Below, piece by piece: positions 1 through 7,207 of a stretch of 64,000 nt of DNA. Location of the stretch: NCBI GenBank assembly GCA_947385955.1, contig CANDNA010000005.1:122766-186765 (forward strand), read 5' to 3'. How positions within the stretch are numbered: position 1 is the stretch's first letter; each line of letters opens with the position of its first letter. The translations under genes were made by a program, and so were the position numbers. The DNA is from an uncultured Clostridia bacterium. Its GTDB lineage: Bacteria > Bacillota > Clostridia > Lachnospirales > Lachnospiraceae. Below the pieces are notes generated by a model. It made no database searches. It saw only the letters and a program-made list of their open reading frames with translations, and was not told the DNA's origin.

Positions 1-96
1 GATTTTGTATTGGAGATTGCCTCTGGCAAGAAGGTGAAGTCTGAAACGGCCGGATTTCATGATATTGCAATTTTCAAGCAGGGAGTTACTTTGTAG
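1..96 (+). CDS. C-terminal end of a UxaA-family sugar-acid dehydratase (partial)
   Basis: An open frame runs from the window edge to a TAG at 94-96 and gives the last 31 residues, including EIASGKKVKSE and ending AIFKQGVTL. This ending resembles the C-terminus of UxaA/GarD-type altronate or galactarate dehydratases as I remember it. These iron-dependent enzymes make 2-keto-3-deoxy-gluconate-type products. The genes that follow (KduD-like reductase, KDG kinase) handle exactly such products, which supports the call. The catalytic part lies outside the window, so substrate and start cannot be judged. Confidence 0.6.
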   Translation, partial: DFVLEIASGKKVKSETAGFHDIAIFKQGVTL

Positions 97-183
97 TCTG
101 TTCTGAAGCCGTCAATATAAACAAAAACCACAGGATAAATTAGGTAAAATGGGAGAAGATGACAGAGGCAGGAATATAGTCAC

Positions 184-211
184 TTGACAGGAAATGAAAA
201 ACTTTTATAAT
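184..211 (+). promoter_or_regulatory. sigma-A promoter of the kduD-kdgK unit
   Basis: TTGACA at 184-189 and TATAAT at 206-211, both perfect hexamers with a 16-bp spacer, lie about 115 bp ahead of the kduD-like gene. Transcription would start near 218. Confidence 0.8.
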
Positions 212-233
212 AAAGGTAAGGATTTCACATTAT

Positions 234-246
234 GGAATAATGTTCC
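234..246. promoter_or_regulatory. Candidate IclR-family operator
   Basis: The inverted repeat GGAA-N5-TTCC lies about 16 bp downstream of the predicted start site, a repressing position. IclR-family regulators often bind GGAA/TTCC-type dyads, and an IclR gene lies 2 kb downstream. The link is inferred from position only. Confidence 0.4.
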
Positions 247-325
247 GAAATACGAAACTCCTGAAGCGCATGGATTTACGGAAAAAATTGCACTTTTATG
301 GCAGTGAGAAAGGACTGGAAGCAAA

Positions 326-1120
326 ATGAAAGATAAATTTTCATTGGAAGGCAAGGTTGCTCTGGTGACCGGCGCGGCATATGGAATTGGTTTTGCCATA
401 GCGGAAAGCTATGCAATGGCAGGAGCACGGATTGCATTTAACTGTCGTTCTCAGGTACATCTGGATCAGGCACTGGCGGATTACAGGGCAAAAGGAATTG
501 AAGCAAAAGGATATCTCTGTGATGTGACAGATGAAGAACAGGTGGTTTCCATGACAGAGGATATTGAGAAAACATTGGGCCCCGTCGATATTCTGGTGAA
601 CAATGCAGGAATCATCAAACGGATTCCCATGACGGAAATGTCAGTGGAGGACTTCAGACAGGTTATTGATATTGATCTGAACGCAGCATTTATTGTTTCC
701 AAGGCCGTACTTCCCAAAATGATGGAAAGAAGAAGTGGTAAAATTATCAATGTGTGTTCTATGATGAGCGAGCTGGGACGGGAAACGGTATCTGCCTATG
801 CAGCGGCTAAAGGGGGACTGAAAATGCTCACCAGAAATATTGCCTCTGAGTATGGCGGCTACAATATTCAGTGCAACGGTATTGGTCCTGGCTACATTGC
901 CACACCCCAGACGGCGCCGCTGCGGGAAAAACAGCCTGACGGCAGCAGACATCCCTTTGACAGTTTTATCATTGCCAAGACACCGGCCGCCAGATGGGGA
1001 ACGCCGGAGGATCTGATGGGCCCGGCACTGTTTTTGGCATCAGAGGCATCGGATTTTGTAAACGGCCAGATTCTTTATGTGGACGGCGGCATTCTGGCTT
1101 ATATTGGAAAACAGCCATAA
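326..1120 (+). CDS. kduD: Short-chain dehydrogenase, KduD / gluconate 5-dehydrogenase type
   Basis: A 264-residue classical short-chain dehydrogenase/reductase. The Rossmann motif TGAAYGIG is at residues 15-22, NNAG at 92-95, catalytic Ser near 145, and the Tyr158-x3-Lys162 pair follows. In KduD this fold interconverts 2-keto-3-deoxy-gluconate and 2,5-diketo-3-deoxy-gluconate with NAD(H). Gluconate 5-dehydrogenase (IdnO) is almost the same in sequence and cannot be ruled out. The neighbours, a UxaA-type dehydratase end and KDG kinase, favour a role in hexuronate or deoxy-ketogluconate breakdown. The protein is soluble and cytoplasmic. The start is set by GAAAGGA about 12 bases upstream of ATG326. 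An antisense frame over the same bases has no start signals and was ignored. Confidence 0.75.
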   Translation: MKDKFSLEGKVALVTGAAYGIGFAIAESYAMAGARIAFNCRSQVHLDQALADYRAKGIEAKGYLCDVTDEEQVVSMTEDIEKTLGPVDILVNNAGIIKRIPMTEMSVEDFRQVIDIDLNAAFIVSKAVLPKMMERRSGKIINVCSMMSELGRETVSAYAAAKGGLKMLTRNIASEYGGYNIQCNGIGPGYIATPQTAPLREKQPDGSRHPFDSFIIAKTPAARWGTPEDLMGPALFLASEASDFVNGQILYVDGGILAYIGKQP

Positions 1121-1223
1121 AGCAGGAAGAGATCAGGTTTGGGAAAAGCCGCGGATCTGACAGGTCCGTGGTATAAAATATGGGTTTCAGAGACAAGATA
1201 AAAATTCAGGAGGACAAATCATC

Positions 1224-2249
1224 ATGGCAAAAAAAGTAGTTACATTTGGGGAAATCATGCTTCGCCTTGCACCGGAAGGATATTACCGTTTTGTACAGGC
1301 AGAGACTTTAGGGGCGACTTATGGCGGCGGAGAAGCCAATGTAGCCGTATCACTGGCGAATTATGGATTTGATGCCTATTATGTGACCAAGCTGCCCACT
1401 CATGAAATTGGTCAGGCGGCTGTCAATTCTCTGAGAAAATTCGGTGTCAATACAGAGTACATTACCAGAGGCGGAAAAAGAGTGGGGATTTATTTCCTGG
1501 AAAAAGGCGCATCCCAGAGGCCTTCCAAGGTGATCTATGACAGAGCAGGTTCTGCGATTGCCGAGGCTTCCAAGGAGGATTTTAACTGGAAAGAAATCTT
1601 TGCAGGTGCAGAATGGTTCCACTTTACAGGTATTACACCTGCATTGAATGATGAGGTAGCAGCTATCTGTCTGGATGCCTGCAAAGCGGCAAAAGAAGCC
1701 GGTGTTAAGATTTCCTGTGATTTAAATTACAGAAAGAAACTGTGGAGCAAGGAAAAGGCCGGCCAGGTGATGGGTGAACTTTGCGAATATGTGGATGTAT
1801 GCATAGCCAATGAAGAAGATGCGGCGGATGTATTTGGAATCCATGCATCCAATACAGACGTTACCACCGGAAAGGTAAACAAGGAAGGTTATAAAGATGT
1901 GGCAAAACAGCTTGCTGACCGGTTTGGTTTTGAAAAAGTGGCAATTACGCTGAGGGAGTCTCTTTCTGCCAATGATAACAACTGGTCTGCTATGCTGTAT
2001 GACAAGGGAGAGTATTTCTTCAGCAAGCAGTATAAAATGCACATCGTAGACCGTGTAGGCGGCGGTGACAGCTTTGGCGGCGGTCTGATCTGTGCCACAC
2101 TGCAGGGATATCAGTCTCAGCAGATTATTGAGTTTGCAACGGCTGCTTCCTGCTTAAAGCATACTATTGAAGGTGATTATAATATGGTATCTATGGAGGA
2201 AGTGCTGACACTGGCCGGTGGAGACGGCTCCGGAAGAGTACAGAGATAA
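1224..2249 (+). CDS. kdgK: 2-dehydro-3-deoxygluconate kinase (PfkB family)
   Basis: 341 residues with PfkB-family marks: an N-terminal GGGEANVA at 34-41, DLNYR at 166-170, and the ATP/catalytic loop GGGDSFGGG at 279-287 with Asp282 as the likely base. The enzyme phosphorylates 2-keto-3-deoxygluconate to KDPG, the step before the KDPG aldolase, which is not in the window. DLNYR and the overall length match KdgK better than ribokinase or fructokinase. A clear AGGAGG site lies 8 bases before ATG1224. It follows the KduD-like gene by 103 bp and is probably cotranscribed with it. A strong stem-loop follows the stop. Confidence 0.85.
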   Translation: MAKKVVTFGEIMLRLAPEGYYRFVQAETLGATYGGGEANVAVSLANYGFDAYYVTKLPTHEIGQAAVNSLRKFGVNTEYITRGGKRVGIYFLEKGASQRPSKVIYDRAGSAIAEASKEDFNWKEIFAGAEWFHFTGITPALNDEVAAICLDACKAAKEAGVKISCDLNYRKKLWSKEKAGQVMGELCEYVDVCIANEEDAADVFGIHASNTDVTTGKVNKEGYKDVAKQLADRFGFEKVAITLRESLSANDNNWSAMLYDKGEYFFSKQYKMHIVDRVGGGDSFGGGLICATLQGYQSQQIIEFATAASCLKHTIEGDYNMVSMEEVLTLAGGDGSGRVQR

Positions 2250-2262
2250 TAAGAGAAAAGAA

Positions 2263-2301
2263 TATCCCCACAAAAGGAAAAATGTCACTTTTGTGGGGAT
2301 A
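2263..2301. terminator. Terminator-like hairpin between convergent kdgK and the IclR gene
   Basis: A perfect 14-bp stem (2263-2276 with 2288-2301) and an 11-nt loop. On the minus strand the stem is followed by a U-rich run, so it should end the IclR transcript. On the plus strand there is no T-run, so it may only stabilise or partly stop the kdgK mRNA. Confidence 0.8.
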
Positions 2302-2359
2302 GCTGGAGAAAGCGGCCCGCTGCAGACGGAGAATCCTGTGGAAAGGGCGCTTTTTTATA

Positions 2360-3154
2360 TCAGTCAGAATTACTGTCAGGGTGATAACCAAGTTCTCCGG
2401 AGAGCTTGCCGGCCACTTCCAGAAGCAGGGCGGAGAGTTCGGGAATCCGTTCATCGGGCATACGGAAGATCGGAGCGGAAATACTGATGGCGTACTCTGC
2501 ACTTCCGGTATAATCACTGATGGCTGTGGCAATACAGCGTACACCCAGTTCGTTTTCTTCATTGTCCAGAGAATACCCGCAGATACGGACCTGCGTCAGC
2601 TCCCGGATCAACTGTTCCGCATCCAGAATGGTGTGTTCCGTTTTGGGAGATACCTGGCACTTTGCCAGAATATCACGGACTTCGGATTCCGGGAGACGGG
2701 ACATAATGGCTTTTCCCACGCCGGTACAGTACAGAGGACTGATCATACCGACAAAAGAAGCCATCTGGATGGAGCGGCCTGTATTGGCAGGCTCCAGTTT
2801 TTGAATATAACAGATATTATTGTCAACGCGTTTTACCAGATGGACGGTTTCATAAGTCTGCTCCATCAGATATTTCAGATAGGGTTGGGAAATGGAGAGG
2901 ATATCCACCTGTTTCAGTACTTTACCGGATACATATACGATTTTTAATGTCATATGATATTTCAGGGACACTTCATCCTGCTTCACATATCCCATATAGA
3001 TCAGGGAATTTAAAAGGCGGTGTACAGTACTTTTATTGAGATTTAACTGATGGCTGATCTCCAAAAGGCCACAGGGGCCTTCTTCGGCCAGCATTTCCAT
3101 GATCTGAAATATTTTACCTGCGGATTGAACCGGATTGTTTTTTTCTGTGTCCAT
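2360..3154 (-). CDS. IclR-family transcriptional regulator (KdgR-like)
   Basis: 264 residues. An N-terminal winged helix-turn-helix (about 10-70, with NKSTVHRLLNSL as the recognition region) is followed by an IclR effector domain. In enterobacteria, IclR members next to KDG genes (KdgR) repress hexuronate catabolism and are released by KDG. Here the gene is convergent with kduD-kdgK and divergent from the GH30 gene, so either or both could be targets. The GGAA-N5-TTCC dyad at 234-246 is a candidate site. The start is chosen at the ATG complementary to 3152-3154, with AAAGGAA upstream. The ligand is unknown. Confidence 0.85.
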   Translation of the reverse strand: MDTEKNNPVQSAGKIFQIMEMLAEEGPCGLLEISHQLNLNKSTVHRLLNSLIYMGYVKQDEVSLKYHMTLKIVYVSGKVLKQVDILSISQPYLKYLMEQTYETVHLVKRVDNNICYIQKLEPANTGRSIQMASFVGMISPLYCTGVGKAIMSRLPESEVRDILAKCQVSPKTEHTILDAEQLIRELTQVRICGYSLDNEENELGVRCIATAISDYTGSAEYAISISAPIFRMPDERIPELSALLLEVAGKLSGELGYHPDSNSD

Positions 3155-3312
3155 AGGGAATTCCTTTCTGGAAAGCGGTAGTAGTATATTGGTGGTATGG
3201 ACTTGCGGTGTCTTGATTCTGGATTTCTATATCATAATTATAAGGGAAAGAACACAATTTGAAAACGGGAAAAATTTGATATTCTTGCATGATCAGAGAG
3301 GAGAAAATTACC

Positions 3313-4668
3313 ATGAGAGCATTGTGCCATCAGACTTATGGCAGAAACGGGATTCTTCAGGAAGAAAAAGAGTATATGTTCAGTGTGGATGACGGGACAG
3401 AAGAGCATGTGATCAATTTGTATCCCCGAATGCAGTATCAGAAAACAGAAGGGTTTGGCGGCGCTCTGACAGATTCGGCAGGCTCTGTTTTCGCTTTACT
3501 GAATCAGGAACAGAAGGAGAGTATGCTGGGAGCATATTTTGATCCGGAAGAAATGGATTACCAGATGGTGAGGATTCCGATTGACAGCTGTGATTTTGCC
3601 ACCCATATGTATGCGGCGGATGATGTGGAAAATGATACGGCATTTGTCTGTTTTTCCTTCACAGATGTGGAACGGTATATTTTGCCTCTGCTGGATGCGG
3701 CAGAAAAACGGGCGGGAAGGAAAATACCGATTATGCTTTCTCCCTGGTCGCCGCCGTCATATATGAAAACCAATGGAGAACGGAAACATGGGGGTTCTCT
3801 GAAACCGGAGTATTATGGCGTATGGGCAGAGTATATCAGCCGCTATATCAAAGAATACAGAGACAGAGGATATATGGTCAGCCGGCTTTCCATTCAAAAT
3901 GAACCGAAAGCGGTACAGACTTGGGATTCCTGTGTATACACGGCAGAAGAGGAAAAACGGTTTCTGCGGGATTATCTGTATCCGGTTTTGCAGAAGAACG
4001 GGCAGGGAGATATTGAAATCTTTATCTGGGATCATAACAAAGAGCGGGTATTTGAACGTGCCTGCGCCCTGATTGACGATACTACAGATTTCATGATTGC
4101 CGGTGCGGCATTCCACTGGTACAGTGGTGATCATTTTGATGCATTGTCTATGCTGCGGGAGCGGTTTCCGGACAAAAAATTAATTCTTTCAGAGAGCTGT
4201 CTGGAATTTGGCAAGTATGAAAGGGAGGATGGCTGTGTCAATGCCGGCAGACTTGCTCACGATATGATCGGCAATCTGAATCATGGTATGCACGGTTTTT
4301 ATGACTGGAATGTGCTGCTGGATGAAACCGGGGGCCCAAACCATGTGAACAATCTGTGCGATGCCCCTTTTTTGTATGACAGGAAAAGCGGTGAATTAAA
4401 AGAGCGGTATATTCTGTCCTATTACCGGCATTTTGCCCGGTATATCAAACCGGGTGCTGTCCGCATCGGAAGTACCTGTTATACGTCAGAACTGGAAGTG
4501 ACCGCATGGAAAAACCCGGATCACACCATTGCATTCCTTGTTTTAAACCGGACAGAACATTCCCATACCTATACGCTTCGTCTGGAGGGTGAAATGATCA
4601 CAGATACAGCCAGACCCTGTTCTATTACTACCAGTGTAATTTCAGACTGGCAGACAAAACAGGAATGA
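3313..4668 (+). CDS. GH30-family glycoside hydrolase (glucosylceramidase-like), cytoplasmic
   Basis: 451 residues from ATG3313, which has AGAGGAG 9 bases upstream; an in-frame ATG at 3289 lies before that site and is less likely. The GH30 signature EGFGGALTDSAG is near residues 47-58. The acid/base Glu is in SIQNEP (about residue 197) and the nucleophile Glu in LILSESC (about 294). A C-terminal beta domain follows the barrel. GH30 enzymes retain configuration and cut beta-glucosyl, beta-xylosyl, beta-fucosyl or glucuronoxylan links. There is no signal peptide, so the substrate must be a small imported saccharide. Location next to an IclR gene and KDG genes suggests a plant-derived glycoside, but the exact substrate cannot be told. 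Confidence 0.8.
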   Translation: MRALCHQTYGRNGILQEEKEYMFSVDDGTEEHVINLYPRMQYQKTEGFGGALTDSAGSVFALLNQEQKESMLGAYFDPEEMDYQMVRIPIDSCDFATHMYAADDVENDTAFVCFSFTDVERYILPLLDAAEKRAGRKIPIMLSPWSPPSYMKTNGERKHGGSLKPEYYGVWAEYISRYIKEYRDRGYMVSRLSIQNEPKAVQTWDSCVYTAEEEKRFLRDYLYPVLQKNGQGDIEIFIWDHNKERVFERACALIDDTTDFMIAGAAFHWYSGDHFDALSMLRERFPDKKLILSESCLEFGKYEREDGCVNAGRLAHDMIGNLNHGMHGFYDWNVLLDETGGPNHVNNLCDAPFLYDRKSGELKERYILSYYRHFARYIKPGAVRIGSTCYTSELEVTAWKNPDHTIAFLVLNRTEHSHTYTLRLEGEMITDTARPCSITTSVISDWQTKQE

Positions 4669-4682
4669 TGAGTCATAATGAA

Positions 4683-4722
4683 AAAAGGGAGCGGCATACC
4701 AACACGATATGTCCTCCCTTTT
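4683..4722 (-). terminator. Terminator of the luxS-mtnN unit
   Basis: Stem 4683-4691 with 4714-4722 (AAAAGGGAG/CTCCCTTTT), extended by an imperfect inner stem. On the minus strand it runs into a T-tract, typical of intrinsic termination. It lies between the convergent GH30 and mtnN genes and may act both ways. Confidence 0.8.
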
Positions 4723-4727
4723 GCTCT

Positions 4728-5429
4728 TTACAGTTGTTGTATCATATGTTCTACCAGCCGGGCAGAATGCTCTGCTGCTGCCTTTTCAAAGGCCGGATAA
4801 TCCATATGGGCGCTGTCATCCGCTTTATCAGAGATGGCACGGATAATAACAAACGGAATATGATTCAGCCATGCAGCATGAGAAATGGCGGCTCCTTCCA
4901 TTTCTGTGCAAAGGCTGCCGGGAAAGTTTTTCAGTATATTTTCCTTAACCTGGGGACTGGATACGAACTGGTCTCCGCTGACGATCCTGCCTTCGAATAC
5001 TTTGATTTCGGGATTTACAATCTCACAGGAAGATCTGGCCTGAGAAATCATTCCGGAATCTGCGGCAAAAGTCAGAGTACCAAGCTGGGGTACCTCACCC
5101 AGGGGATATCCAAAACCGGTGGCATCCACATCATGATAAAGTGTATCTGTGGAAAGCACAATATCACCAATGTCTATGGCAGCGTTAAGAGAGCCTGCCA
5201 CACCGGTGTTGATCACATGGGTGACATGAAAGACGTCGGTTAAAATCTGTACACACATACCTGCATTGACTTTTCCGATGCCGCTTCTGACCACAACGAC
5301 AGGAACCTGATTTAAAGTACCTTCCAGAAAGGTCATGGAAGCCTTTTCCAAAGTACCGGTGATCTGCATATGGCTTTTCAGGGTTTCCACTTCGATTTCC
5401 ATTGCGCCGATAATTCCGATTTTATGCAT
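4728..5429 (-). CDS. mtnN: 5'-methylthioadenosine/S-adenosylhomocysteine nucleosidase
   Basis: 233 residues, usual size for MTAN (Pfs). The N-terminus is KIGIIGAMEIEVE, with Glu13 at the position of the active-site base region of E. coli Glu12. EMEGA (Glu178) binds the ribose, and Asp201 in AISDKAD is the proton donor. The enzyme hydrolyses SAH to adenine plus S-ribosylhomocysteine and also cleaves methylthioadenosine. It starts 16 bp after the luxS stop on the same strand, so the product of MtnN is the substrate of the gene upstream. An AAGGAAG ribosome site precedes the ATG. Cytoplasmic. Confidence 0.93.
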   Translation of the reverse strand: MHKIGIIGAMEIEVETLKSHMQITGTLEKASMTFLEGTLNQVPVVVVRSGIGKVNAGMCVQILTDVFHVTHVINTGVAGSLNAAIDIGDIVLSTDTLYHDVDATGFGYPLGEVPQLGTLTFAADSGMISQARSSCEIVNPEIKVFEGRIVSGDQFVSSPQVKENILKNFPGSLCTEMEGAAISHAAWLNHIPFVIIRAISDKADDSAHMDYPAFEKAAAEHSARLVEHMIQQL

Positions 5430-5445
5430 GACAGTTCTTCCTTTC

Positions 5446-5934
5446 TCATTCGTCCTTTTCCGGATAAATCAAATGTGCGTCGTCAATATGGTACAGCGTA
5501 TTTTCCAGATACCGGTTGGCTACATATTTGGCCATATCCACATTGTGATCCAGATAATTGCCGCAGTCCATCGGGGCAGCGCCGGGCAGTTCCCCTTCAA
5601 AATCCCGGACAAATTCAAACATGCCGGTGATAAAGGAAACGATATCTCTGGAATCCAGATCCCCTGCCATCAGAAGATAGCAGCCTGTACGGCAGCCCAT
5701 AGGGCCAAAATATACGATTTTATCTTTCCAGGTTTCGTCATTTCTGGCATAAGTGGCGCATAAATGCTCCAGTGTGTGCATTTCTGCGGTGTTCATGCAG
5801 GGTTCATCATTAGGGGAGGTCATGCGAAGGTCAAATGTGGTGATTGTCGTTCCCCCATAGGTATCTTTTCTGGATACATAGATACCGGGCTGCAGTTTTA
5901 CATGATCAATGGTGAAGCTGGCTATTTTTTCCAT
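5446..5934 (-). CDS. luxS: S-ribosylhomocysteine lyase (AI-2 synthase)
   Basis: 162 residues. The metal site HTLEH (His53, Glu56, His57) plus Cys124 in MDCGNYL match LuxS iron/zinc ligands, and GPMGC (Cys81) matches the catalytic cysteine. LuxS splits S-ribosylhomocysteine into homocysteine and DPD, the precursor of autoinducer-2. With mtnN directly downstream this is a complete two-step SAH recycling unit. The ATG is preceded by CAGGAG. An inverted repeat sits just upstream of the gene. Confidence 0.95.
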   Translation of the reverse strand: MEKIASFTIDHVKLQPGIYVSRKDTYGGTTITTFDLRMTSPNDEPCMNTAEMHTLEHLCATYARNDETWKDKIVYFGPMGCRTGCYLLMAGDLDSRDIVSFITGMFEFVRDFEGELPGAAPMDCGNYLDHNVDMAKYVANRYLENTLYHIDDAHLIYPEKDE

Positions 5935-5961
5935 TTCTATTTCTCCTGTTCTTTTATTCGT

Positions 5962-5998
5962 GACAATAGAAAATCCTGTAAGAGTACGTTCTATTGTC
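5962..5998. repeat. 10-bp inverted repeat upstream of luxS
   Basis: GACAATAGAA (5962-5971) and its exact complement (5989-5998) form a stem with a 17-nt loop, 28 bp before the luxS start and overlapping the stop codon of the preceding minus-strand gene. No T-tract follows in the direction of transcription, so it is not a normal terminator. It could be an operator or a luxS leader structure. Confidence 0.55.
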
Positions 5999-6452
5999 TG
6001 GTTACCTTCTTTTGCTGCTTTTCAAGATACCGGGCGCGGCCAAAGCCAAGAATGATCAGAAAAAGCGGCCTGAGAAAAAACAGACCCAGTGTAAAACCAA
6101 CACTGTGGCCAAAAGCCCCTGACAGCCTGTAATCCCGGATAAAGGAAATCGTATACCCAATCAACAGCAAAATGGCGATAATCAGAATCAGATATCCCTC
6201 CGCTATGCTGATCAGAAAGTAACCGGATAACTGGCAGAGCAGCCAGGGCCAGAACATAGGAAGGCTGTGGGCGATCCGAAAATCCATATAATCGCTGTAC
6301 AGCGGAATCAGGCTTTTCCATCCCGCCTGGCCTGCTTTTTGATAGAGTCTCCATTTTCCCGCCACAGAAAGAAGCGTGAGAATGTGGACACTGATCATGA
6401 CCAGCCAGAACAACAAAATGATTGCTGTGGGTATTGATTCCGTAAGTGTCAT
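5991..6452 (-). CDS. DUF5684-like small integral membrane protein
   Basis: 153 residues with about four hydrophobic helices (near 7-30, 67-85, 87-106 and 118-136). After the first helix comes GKWRLYQKAGQAGWKSLIP, the kind of segment that marks DUF5684 membrane proteins. Its function is unknown. Some relatives carry a fused signal peptidase domain, but this one does not. It lies 65 bp downstream of the response regulator on the same strand and may be cotranscribed. GAAAAGGAA precedes the ATG. Confidence 0.7.
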   Translation of the reverse strand: MTLTESIPTAIILLFWLVMISVHILTLLSVAGKWRLYQKAGQAGWKSLIPLYSDYMDFRIAHSLPMFWPWLLCQLSGYFLISIAEGYLILIIAILLLIGYTISFIRDYRLSGAFGHSVGFTLGLFFLRPLFLIILGFGRARYLEKQQKKVTRQ

Positions 6453-6517
6453 ACCTGTTTCCTTTTCTCTTATGTCGGTTCAAAATTATGATACAAAAAG
6501 TAAGAGAAAAAGTCAAA

Positions 6518-7207
6518 TCATACCTTGAACCGATATCCCACGCCCCATATGGTTTCAATATACTGAGGCTTGGCCGTATCAAATTCAATTTTTTCCCGGA
6601 TCTTTTTAATGTGTACCGTTACGGTGGCAATGTCACCGATAGAGTCCATGTCCCAGATTTTCCGGAACAGCTCTTCTTTTGTAAAGACGTGATTGGGATT
6701 TTCAGCCAGAAAGGTGAGCAGATCAAACTCCTTTGTGGTGAAATTCTTTTCTTCTCCATTGATCATAACACGTCTGGCGGTTTTATCAATCCGGATGCCC
6801 CGAATTTCCACAATGTCATTGGCCTGAGCCTGAGAACCCACCAGACGGTTGTAACGTGCCATATGGGCTTTGACTCTGGCTACCAGCTCGCTGGGGCTGA
6901 AAGGCTTGGTAATATAGTCGTCGGCGCCCAACCCCAGCCCTCTGATTTTATCAATATCCTCTTTTTTGGCGGAAACCATCAGAACAGGGATGTTTTTGGC
7001 TTCCCGGATTTTTCTGCATACTTCAAAACCGTCTATTCCCGGCAGCATCAGATCCAGAATAATCAGATCAAAGTCCTCGGCAAGTGCTCTGGCCAGTCCG
7101 GTGTCCCCTGCATTTTCGATGTCCACTTCAAATTCGCTCAGTTCCAGATAATCCTTTTCCAGATCGGCAATGGCTTCTTCATCTTCAATTATCAATATTC
7201 TGCTCAT
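6518..7207 (-). CDS. OmpR/PhoB-family response regulator
   Basis: 229 residues. The receiver domain (1-120) has the acidic pair Glu9/Asp10-type cluster in IIEDEE, phospho-acceptor Asp52 in ILDLMLPG and Lys101. A C-terminal winged-helix DNA-binding domain (about 130-227) ends WGVGYRFKV, a typical OmpR-family ending. It overlaps the 3' end of the upstream kinase gene by 23 bp, so the two are translationally coupled and form one system. The regulated genes are not evident; the membrane protein downstream is a possible target or partner. Confidence 0.93.
   Translation of the reverse strand: MSRILIIEDEEAIADLEKDYLELSEFEVDIENAGDTGLARALAEDFDLIILDLMLPGIDGFEVCRKIREAKNIPVLMVSAKKEDIDKIRGLGLGADDYITKPFSPSELVARVKAHMARYNRLVGSQAQANDIVEIRGIRIDKTARRVMINGEEKNFTTKEFDLLTFLAENPNHVFTKEELFRKIWDMDSIGDIATVTVHIKKIREKIEFDTAKPQYIETIWGVGYRFKV

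Noticed and set aside
4665..5243. 192-codon plus-strand frame opposite mtnN
   Set aside because: Antisense shadow of a gene with all MTAN catalytic residues.
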